Shown here: positions 37,277-42,165 of the stretch, in pieces
Position numbering within the stretch: the stretch's first letter is position 1
Layout of the letters: every line of letters begins with the position of its first letter
DNA from: a virus
IMG/VR virus record: IMGVR_UViG_3300044684_000373
Location: 1 to 42,165 of that record
Reading direction: 5' to 3' (one strand)
DNA length: 42,165 nucleotides
Position numbers and translations under genes: made by a program
Notes under the pieces: model-generated
What the model was told of the DNA's origin: nothing
The model's database searches: none
The model's input: only the letters and a program-made list of their open reading frames with translations

Positions 37277-37678
37277 GTGATCCGTCTCTACGCCACCGTC
37301 GCCGAGTACCAGGCCTATCCGCCCGGTGACACGTACACGCCGACCGCCACGGTGCAGGGACTGCTTCGTGACGCGTCGCGCGCGGTCGACCGGGCGGTGA
37401 TCGCCGCCGTGTACCCGACCGATCCGCAGGGTTACCCGCTGGACGCGAACCTGATCGACACGTTCAAGAACGCGACGATCGAGCAGGCGCGGTTCATGCG
37501 GGAGCTCGACGACCCGACCGGCGCGAAACAGAGGCTTGAGACGGTGAGAGTCGGGTCGCTCAACTTCCAGCGAGCACAGGGCACCGCCGGGTTGGCGATG
37601 CTCCCGCTCGGTCCGCGCGCGCTCGAGGAGCTGCGGCTGGCCGGCTGCCTGCCGGTCGCCCCGATGGTCAACTGGTGA
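37277..37678 (+). CDS. Head-tail connector (adaptor, gp6/gp15-like)
   Basis: A 133-residue protein from a GTG. It starts RLYATVAEYQAYPPGD, has a helical core LLRDASRAVDRAVIAAVYP (about 38-56) and FKNATIEQARFMRELDD, and ends LGPRALEELRLAGCLP. This succession matches head-tail adaptor proteins that sit under the portal ring. Followed by the stopper-like gene. Confidence 0.75.
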   Translation: MIRLYATVAEYQAYPPGDTYTPTATVQGLLRDASRAVDRAVIAAVYPTDPQGYPLDANLIDTFKNATIEQARFMRELDDPTGAKQRLETVRVGSLNFQRAQGTAGLAMLPLGPRALEELRLAGCLPVAPMVNW

Positions 37679-37682
37679 TCGC

Positions 37683-38018
37683 ATGCTGATGCCGCCGACG
37701 ACCACGATCGACGTCGACCGCGGCACGACGCAGGACGCGTTCGGCGACGACGTCGACGCGCTTACCCGCGTCTACGCGGGCATCCCGGCGATCATCTCGT
37801 ACCAGACCGCAGTCAGCCTTCCCCCGGCCAGCGGGCGGCCGGTTCAGGCCTCGGCCTACGAGATCGTCGTCGACTCATGGGTCCAGATGAAGGACCAGGA
37901 CGTCATCACGGATCGGCAGACCGGCGAGCAGTATCGGGTCACGACGGTGCGCAGGCTGCCGTCGTACGGCATCCCGACCGATCTTCAGCTGATCACGCAG
38001 CGGATCGACGGGACCTGA
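37683..38018 (+). CDS. Head-tail stopper protein
   Basis: A 111-residue beta-rich protein after the adaptor (ATG at 37683 or 37689). The pattern VYAGIPAIISYQT ... AYEIVVDSWVQMKDQDVITD ... YRVTTVRRL resembles HK97 gp7/SPP1 gp16-like stoppers, small barrels that close the head after packaging. Its stop abuts the next ATG. Confidence 0.7.
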   Translation: MLMPPTTTIDVDRGTTQDAFGDDVDALTRVYAGIPAIISYQTAVSLPPASGRPVQASAYEIVVDSWVQMKDQDVITDRQTGEQYRVTTVRRLPSYGIPTDLQLITQRIDGT

Positions 38019-39058
38019 TGGCCCCGGCCGGCCAGGATCAGCGCGAGAAGACGGACCGGTACGCGCAGCAGCTGCTCGCGATCGAACAGGCCGCTGTCGC
38101 CGCGGCGTCGGTGCGGTTGATCGCGACGCTCGCGATGCTGCGCCGGCAGGCGACCGGCAGTCTGCTGCTCGCGCGCACCCCGGACGACGAGCAGCGCGCG
38201 GCCGTGCGGCTGGCGGACGAGCTCGAGGCGCGCGTCGAGCCGCTGCTGACTCCGGGCCAGTTGTTGCAGGCGATTACGTTGCAGACCGAGCGCGCGGTCG
38301 ACCTGGCCGAGGTGTTCACGCTCGGGCCGGCCAACCCGTTCGTGCCCGTGGCGCCGCGGCCGCCGAAGGTCGATCCGCAGGTGCGCGCCGCGGTGGTGTC
38401 GGCGGAACGCAACGCGCTGGTGCAGATCCGCCGCGCCGGCGCCTCACTGCGGATCGCGCAGAGCCCGATGGATGTGCAGACCGCGCTGCGCACCGCGGAT
38501 CTCGCCGTCCAGTCCGTCGCGACCGGCGCCGAGTTCGCCGTCAACACCGCCGCGAACGCGGTCCCTGTCCGGCTGGCCACGCGGCTCGGCCAAGAGCTCG
38601 TATGGGTGGCCGAGCGGGACGCCTGCGTGGTGTGTCTGGCGCTGTCGGGTGACGTGATCGATCCAAACGCCGGCGAGTCCTTCGACGAGTTCGCGACCTT
38701 CGATACGCGGCCACCGCCGCCGGTCTGGCCGCCCGGTATGCCGCTGCTGCGGCCGCCTCGGCATCCGCACTGCCGGTGCATGGTGCAGGTCTGGAACGGC
38801 GCGCTCGTGGGCGGCTTCTACTCGTGGCCGACGCGGCTCAAGCACGAGGCGCTTCGCAGTGTGCTCAAGGGCTGGTCTCTGCCTTCGGAGTCGAACGCGG
38901 CCAGGTTGCGGGCGGCCGAGCGGATCCTGCGCAACGGGCAGGCCGGCCAGCTCCCGAAGAGCGTTCAGGCCGAGGGAGAGCAGGCGGTCGCAAAGCGGAA
39001 GTTCCGTTCCCGCTCGGTGCCGATCTATCGGTCACCGGCTCGAACGTCTGTACGATGA
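38018..39058 (+). CDS. MuF-like capsid morphogenesis protein
   Basis: A 346-residue protein. Helical N-terminus (about 1-190). The zinc-like MuF core is seen at WVAERDACVVCLALSGDVI (about 204-222) and PPRHPHCRCMVQVW (about 246-259), the CxxC ... HxHCRC pattern of phage Mu F-like head proteins. Such minor capsid proteins help head morphogenesis or are injected, and usually follow the portal gene. Here the gene comes after the connectors. The extreme 3' end overlaps dyad site 6. Confidence 0.75.
   Translation: MAPAGQDQREKTDRYAQQLLAIEQAAVAAASVRLIATLAMLRRQATGSLLLARTPDDEQRAAVRLADELEARVEPLLTPGQLLQAITLQTERAVDLAEVFTLGPANPFVPVAPRPPKVDPQVRAAVVSAERNALVQIRRAGASLRIAQSPMDVQTALRTADLAVQSVATGAEFAVNTAANAVPVRLATRLGQELVWVAERDACVVCLALSGDVIDPNAGESFDEFATFDTRPPPPVWPPGMPLLRPPRHPHCRCMVQVWNGALVGGFYSWPTRLKHEALRSVLKGWSLPSESNAARLRAAERILRNGQAGQLPKSVQAEGEQAVAKRKFRSRSVPIYRSPARTSVR
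39040..39055. promoter_or_regulatory. Dispersed dyad site 6 (TCGAAC-GTCT-GTACGA)
   Basis: It lies in the last codons of the MuF-like gene, 37 bases before the next ATG. TACGAT (39051-39056) overlaps it and could be a -10 box. The flank CGAACGT..GT.CGAT.AAT is very similar to site 5. Confidence 0.5.
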
Positions 39059-39091
39059 ATCGACCCCAAGGTCACCAACGGTTGGAGAATC

Positions 39092-39499
39092 ATGGACAGC
39101 ATCATCGACACCGCGCTCGCCTCAGTCGCGGGCACGGTCGCGAAGGACCTGGAGCCGGCCGCCGTGGCGACCCTCCAGGACCTGAAGACCTTCGTGCACG
39201 GCCAGGCGGACCGTCTGCGGACCGCTCTGCCGGTGCTCGAGGAGAAGGCGCTGGCGCACGTTCGTTCGATCAGCGCGGCGGTGCTCGGCGAGTACGACAA
39301 CGTGCTGGCGCGGATCGACTCGCACCTCGCTGGCAACCCGGCGCCGGCTGTCGTCGAGTCGAACGCGGGCTCGGCCGCGGTCGCGCCGGTGGACCCTACA
39401 GCGGCGGCTCCGGCGCCGCAGGACACGCCCACCGGCTCCTCGACCTCGTCCACGCCGCCGAGCACCGACTCGGCCTCGACTGATACCCCGGCGGTCTGA
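39092..39499 (+). CDS. Hypothetical protein with disordered tail, 135 residues
   Basis: ATG with TTGGAGAATC upstream. Residues about 1-82 are helical (IIDTALASVAGTVAKDLEP; VATLQDLKTFVHGQADRLR; AHVRSISAAVLGEYD). Residues about 83-135 are Ala/Pro/Ser/Thr-rich. It follows a dyad site and so probably starts a transcript. Role unknown. Confidence 0.55.
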   Translation: MDSIIDTALASVAGTVAKDLEPAAVATLQDLKTFVHGQADRLRTALPVLEEKALAHVRSISAAVLGEYDNVLARIDSHLAGNPAPAVVESNAGSAAVAPVDPTAAAPAPQDTPTGSSTSSTPPSTDSASTDTPAV

Positions 39500-39502
39500 G
39501 CC

Positions 39503-39829
39503 ATGGGTGCCAAGGTCGGAACGCACGTGCTGTTCACGCTCGGCCCCAGCGACGCAGCCGAGATCAACCGGCGCCGCGAGGACGCCGAGGCGTTCCGGCG
39601 CAACCCGGTCAGCGACACGCCAGGGGGCGCCGGCCGCACTGGGCACCAGCTTCACGTAGGCAACCGCGTCACCGAGGGCGAGCAGTACCCGGCGGTGATC
39701 GCACGCGTCTTCCACCCGGAGACTACGACCGCGAACCTCCAGGTCACGCTCGACGGGAACGACACCTACTGGGCCACCTCCCGGGTGCTCGGCGACGGCC
39801 CGGGCACCTACCAGCACCTCGAGGCCTGA
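39503..39829 (+). CDS. Hypothetical SH3-like protein, 108 residues
   Basis: Begins GAKVGTHVLFTLGPSDAAE, then HVGNRVTEGEQYPAVIARVF, NLQVTLDGNDTYWATS and a Gly-rich end. The order of short strands (value-of-environment strands around PAVIARV) is like small barrels in many Streptomyces phages. Its downstream neighbour shows the same plan, suggesting related folds. Confidence 0.55.
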   Translation: MGAKVGTHVLFTLGPSDAAEINRRREDAEAFRRNPVSDTPGGAGRTGHQLHVGNRVTEGEQYPAVIARVFHPETTTANLQVTLDGNDTYWATSRVLGDGPGTYQHLEA

Positions 39830-39832
39830 CCG

Positions 39833-40144
39833 GTGCAGAAGCCCAGCATCGGCCGCACCGTCCACTACGTCTCGTACGGCACACCCGGCGGCGAGTTCGG
39901 CAAGGAATGCCGCGCCGCGATCGTCACCGCGGTCAAGGACGAGCAGACCGTCAGCCTGTGCGTCCTGAATCCCACCGGCCAGTTCTTCACCCAGGACCTG
40001 CCGTACCACGACGGCGCCGAGGTCCCCGGCGACCCGAACTGCCCGAACGATCACGCCGCCGGGCCGCATCACTACTGCGCTTGCGGCTGGATGGAAGCCT
40101 CCTATTCGGGCGGCACCTGGCACTGGCCGGAGCGCGTCGAGTAG
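39833..40144 (+). CDS. Hypothetical SH3-like protein with Cys/His cluster, 103 residues
   Basis: GTG start 3 bases after the upstream stop. IGRTVHYVSYGTPGGEFG and CRAAIVTAVKDEQTVSLCVL give the same barrel plan as the preceding protein. The C-terminus adds CPNDHAAGPHHYCACGW, a likely metal site. This protein type is frequent in actinophages without known function. Confidence 0.6.
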   Translation: MQKPSIGRTVHYVSYGTPGGEFGKECRAAIVTAVKDEQTVSLCVLNPTGQFFTQDLPYHDGAEVPGDPNCPNDHAAGPHHYCACGWMEASYSGGTWHWPERVE

Positions 40145-40153
40145 CCCATAGAC

Positions 40154-40190
40154 CGGCCGCCCCGTGACTCTGCCGGCCCCGGGGCGGCCG
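40154..40190 (+). terminator. GC-rich hairpin terminator
   Basis: CGGCCGCCCCG (40154-40164) pairs perfectly with CGGGGCGGCCG (40180-40190). There is no U tract. It ends the 39092-40144 unit, 21 bases before the next start. Confidence 0.65.
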
Positions 40191-40210
40191 CACCACCCGC
40201 AGGAGGACGC

Positions 40211-40636
40211 ATGGCGCTGCCCGGCGATATCAGCCTCGTCACGCTCACCGGCACCTGGCTCGACGGCTCCGGCCAGCCGGTCAACAGCGACTCCACTGTG
40301 GGCTCGAAGAGCTACATCATGATCTCCCCGATGGTCCCGACGCGGTTCGTGGACATCGCCTCGAACATCGCGATCATGCCGCAGCGCCAGCAGATCTACC
40401 TCGACAACACCGGATCCGTGCCTGCAGGAACGCAGGTCATCGCGATCGACGCCGCAGCTCTCGCCGGGATTTCCGGGTTCCAATACGCCGTAGCCGTCCT
40501 GCTCTGGGACCACTCAGGGGCACAGATGTCCCCGTATTCGATCATCATCTCGCCGACCACCGGCTCCAGCCCGTTCAACCTCACCACCCCGTACCTGGCC
40601 GCGATCGGCCAATCCGTCGGCGTGCCCGCGATGTAG
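40211..40636 (+). CDS. Putative structural protein, 141 residues
   Basis: ATG with GCAGGAGG upstream. Beta-rich: DISLVTLTGTWLDGSGQPVN, then IMISPMVPTRFVDIA, RQQIYLDNTGSVPAG and YAVAVLLWDHSG. This looks like the N-terminal fibre or decoration domain used in actinophage virion proteins. Its place among head-tail genes, without coupling to neighbours, suggests a separately regulated virion decoration protein. Assignment is tentative. Confidence 0.5.
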   Translation: MALPGDISLVTLTGTWLDGSGQPVNSDSTVGSKSYIMISPMVPTRFVDIASNIAIMPQRQQIYLDNTGSVPAGTQVIAIDAAALAGISGFQYAVAVLLWDHSGAQMSPYSIIISPTTGSSPFNLTTPYLAAIGQSVGVPAM

Positions 40637-40664
40637 CCGCTAGCACGAGTGTTCGAACCGGCCC

Positions 40665-40715
40665 TACACTGATCGCAGTTCCGGCTGCGTCAGCCACCCT
40701 CCCGGAAACGGAGGG
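40665..40715 (+). promoter_or_regulatory. -10-like box and GNRA hairpin before the gp10-like gene
   Basis: TACACT (40665-40670) is a possible -10 with no good -35. GTTCGAAC (40651-40658) is a half-site of the dyad family. The hairpin CCCT-C-CCG-GAAA-CGG-AGGG (40697-40715) has a GAAA tetraloop, related to the mini-hairpins in the capsid leaders. The rest of 40637-40760 has no gene. Confidence 0.45.
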
Positions 40716-40760
40716 AACGCCGCCAAATCCGCACCGTGCCCGGAGAGGGGCGGCGAGACC

Positions 40761-41150
40761 ATGGCTGGCGCACGCGTCGTGCTGCACCCTGACTGGCGCG
40801 CCCAGCTGTCCGCCGCAGAGCACCAGCTCCTCGACGGCACTCTCGGTCCGGCGATCCTCGACGACATGCAAGCCGGCACTCCGGTCCTCACCGGCCGCCT
40901 GGTCGCGGCCGAGCGATTCGAGGTCGTCGACAACCCCGGCGCGGCGCCCGAGCTGCACGTCGGCGTCTACCCCGACGACGAGGGCCCGATCCCGTACAAG
41001 CTGGCGGTCGAGTTCGGGTTCCACGGCGAGGAGTTCGTCCGCGAATACGTGACCAGCACCGGCCACGTCATCCACGCGCACACCCGGATGGGCAACAGCC
41101 CGGAGCAGCCCTACATGCGCCCGGCGCTCTACCGGGTGAGGACGCCGTGA
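40761..41150 (+). CDS. HK97 gp10-like neck / tail completion protein
   Basis: A 129-residue protein. MQAGTPVLTGRLVAAERFEV (about 37-55) is the typical core of HK97 gp10-like proteins (xxxPvdTGxLrxs), and the end NSPEQPYMRPALYRVR matches the conserved QPfmrPAl motif. It joins the connectors to the tail terminator. Its stop overlaps the start of the VIT1-like gene by 4 bases. Confidence 0.85.
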   Translation: MAGARVVLHPDWRAQLSAAEHQLLDGTLGPAILDDMQAGTPVLTGRLVAAERFEVVDNPGAAPELHVGVYPDDEGPIPYKLAVEFGFHGEEFVREYVTSTGHVIHAHTRMGNSPEQPYMRPALYRVRTP

Positions 41151-41590
41151 CGCGGCGCGCGGCGCTGCTCGCCGCAAGCATCTTCGGCCTGTGCGACGGC
41201 ATGATGTCCATCCTCGGCGTCGTGCTCGACCTGCGCACCCACCCCGAGCTGATCCCGTGGGCCGCGACGGTGGGCGCGGTCAGCGCCGGCCTTTCGATGG
41301 CGGTCGGGCAGTTTCTCTCAGACAACGAGGACGGGGCCGCAGCGTCGCTCATGCTCGGCGCTGCCACCGCGGCCGGCTCGATCCTGCCCGCGCTGCCGTA
41401 CCTGCTGCTGCGCGGCACCGCAGCAATCTGCGTCACGGGTGCGATCTGTCTCGCGCTCGCCCTGGTGGTCGCCCGGCTGCGCGCGAACGGCTCGGCGCGG
41501 CGCGCGCTTCTCGCGCTCGGTCTGCTCGCCGCGGTGTTCGCCGTCACCCTCGGCAGTGCGCTGCTCGCACCGACCGGCGGTGCGGCATGA
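41147..41590 (+). CDS. VIT1/CCC1-like membrane protein
   Basis: A 147-residue protein, GTG overlapping the gp10-like stop. About four to five transmembrane segments. FGLCDGMMSILGVVLDL (about 12-28) and AGLSMAVGQFLSD (about 47-59), followed by GSILPALPYLLL (about 80-91), are the landmarks of the vacuolar iron transporter (VIT1/CCC1) fold: an N-terminal DG motif, SMAxGxxLS and PxLPYLL. The usual cytoplasmic metal-binding helices are missing and it is shorter than the about 230-residue family, so it may be a reduced form. It is an accessory gene inserted among tail genes. Confidence 0.7.
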   Translation: MTRRAALLAASIFGLCDGMMSILGVVLDLRTHPELIPWAATVGAVSAGLSMAVGQFLSDNEDGAAASLMLGAATAAGSILPALPYLLLRGTAAICVTGAICLALALVVARLRANGSARRALLALGLLAAVFAVTLGSALLAPTGGAA

Positions 41591-42057
41591 GACGCCTGGT
41601 CGCGCACTGGTGGACCGATCACCCCGGTGTCCGTTCGCACCACGAGCTGAGCCTCGGTGAGCGCGCGGCGGACCGTATGCGGCTCGGCATGGGCTCCTGG
41701 CCGTTCGTCTTCGCCGCGGTCGTGTTCCTCGCCGCATGGATGACCGCGAACATCGCACTGGCCAGCCGGGGCGGCGCATTCGACCCGTACCCGTTCATCC
41801 TGCTCAACCTCGTGCTCTCCTGCCTCGCGGCGTTGCAGGGCGCGATCCTGCTGATCGCCGCCAAGCGCTCGGACCAGATCAGCGCGGAGCTCGCCACGCA
41901 CACGCACGAGAACACCGCGCAGCTGGTGACGATGAACGAGCGGCAACTGGAGATCCTCGAACTCCTCGTCGGCCACCACGCGACGCCGTACGGGCATCTG
42001 TGGCCGGAGCTCTACGGCCAGAGCGCGGCCGAGGCCGAGGCCGGTGAACCGCAGTGA
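41587..42057 (+). CDS. DUF1003 membrane protein
   Basis: A 156-residue protein, ATG overlapping the VIT1-like stop. MGSWPFVFAAVVFLAAWM (about 37-54) and FDPYPFILLNLVLSCLAALQ (about 67-86) are the DUF1003 signature, two membrane helices. LLIAAKRSDQISAELATHTH and a helical tail (QLVTMNERQLEILELL) follow. DUF1003 proteins of bacteria are usually about 170-200 residues and have unknown roles. Its stop overlaps the tail terminator start (GTGA). With the VIT1-like gene it forms a two-gene membrane insert in the virion operon. Confidence 0.85.
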   Translation: MRRLVAHWWTDHPGVRSHHELSLGERAADRMRLGMGSWPFVFAAVVFLAAWMTANIALASRGGAFDPYPFILLNLVLSCLAALQGAILLIAAKRSDQISAELATHTHENTAQLVTMNERQLEILELLVGHHATPYGHLWPELYGQSAAEAEAGEPQ

Positions 42058-42165
42058 CCGTCACCGCTCCCGCGCTGCCCACCACGCGACTCGTCGCCGC
42101 AGGGTGGATCGCCTACGCGCTCGACGCCGGCCCGTCAGTGGTCGGTCTCACCCTGCCGCAGGACC
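42039..42165. repeat. Terminal direct repeat, copy 2 (contig overlap)
   Basis: Identical to bases 1-127. Removing one copy gives a circular map of 42,038 bp. No cohesive-end or pac site can be recognised from sequence alone. Confidence 0.95.
42054..42165 (+). CDS. 5' part of the tail terminator gene (duplicate of 16-127)
   Basis: This is the second copy of the beginning of the gene at 16-522, cut off by the end of the contig. It is present only because of the 127-base overlap and should not be counted as a separate gene. Confidence 0.9.
   Translation, partial: MTVTAPALPTTRLVAAGWIAYALDAGPSVVGLTLPQD

Noticed and set aside
35585-37726. Leftward open frame of 713 codons across capsid and connector genes
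   Set aside because: High-GC antisense shadow. The forward frames carry recognisable capsid and connector proteins with ribosome sites, and the reverse product is Arg/Val-rich low complexity.

Overview
The window is a complete temperate phage genome from a high-GC actinomycete host. The first 127 bases recur exactly as the last 127 (1-127 = 42039-42165), so this is a circular contig, or a circularly permuted genome assembled as one, with a unit length of 42,038 bp. The host is inferred to be Streptomyces-like. The reasons are strong GC bias at third codon positions, many GTG starts, a GntR/UTRA regulator beside an RsbW-type ATPase, an Lsr2-like domain, and an attP core that looks like the 3' half of an actinobacterial tRNA-Val(UAC). 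The long tail module with a tape measure and no sheath indicates a siphovirus.

Layout, reading round the circle. (a) 27.8-31.6 kb: terminase small and large subunits, then a run of small proteins of unknown function. (b) 31.6-32.3 kb: one reverse-strand gene behind an attenuator-like hairpin, and a 350-bp non-coding leader. (c) 32.3-41.2 kb: portal, scaffold, major capsid, head-tail connectors, a MuF-like protein and an HK97 gp10-like protein. (d) 41.1-42.06 kb: two membrane proteins (VIT1-like and DUF1003) inserted between gp10-like and the tail terminator. (e) 16-10,521: tail terminator, tail tube, tail chaperones joined by a -1 frameshift, tape measure, baseplate and minor tail proteins, and a fibre-like protein. 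(f) 10.6-12.3 kb: lysis cassette (GH25-like endolysin, holin-like protein, small membrane protein). (g) 12.3-14.0 kb: a GntR regulator divergent from an anti-sigma-type ATPase operon, with a strong operator between them. (h) 14.0-17.5 kb: lysogeny module (terminator, attP with repeats, tyrosine integrase, membrane protein, XRE repressor, divergent Cro-like and Xis-like genes). (i) 17.6-27.4 kb: early operon with a Sak4-like recombination ATPase, an Lsr2-like protein, a lambda-O-like initiator that appears to contain the origin, a UvrD-type helicase and many small unknown proteins. (j) 27.46-27.80 kb: an isolated, apparently leaderless gene with its own terminator.

The genes fit a simple life cycle. 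The repressor controls a divergent early promoter. The early operon loads host replication machinery, since no phage polymerase is present. The late genes package and build the virion and lyse the cell. Two repeated patterns are not explained by the gene content. One is a 16-bp dyad (TCGAAC-N4-GTNCGA) at six module boundaries, found only in or just before late genes. The other is a family of tiny hairpins with GNRNA (boxB-like) loops, whose stem base pairs covary, stacked in the leaders of portal, scaffold and capsid. These are the best candidates for something new. All functional names come from reading motifs by eye, without database searches.
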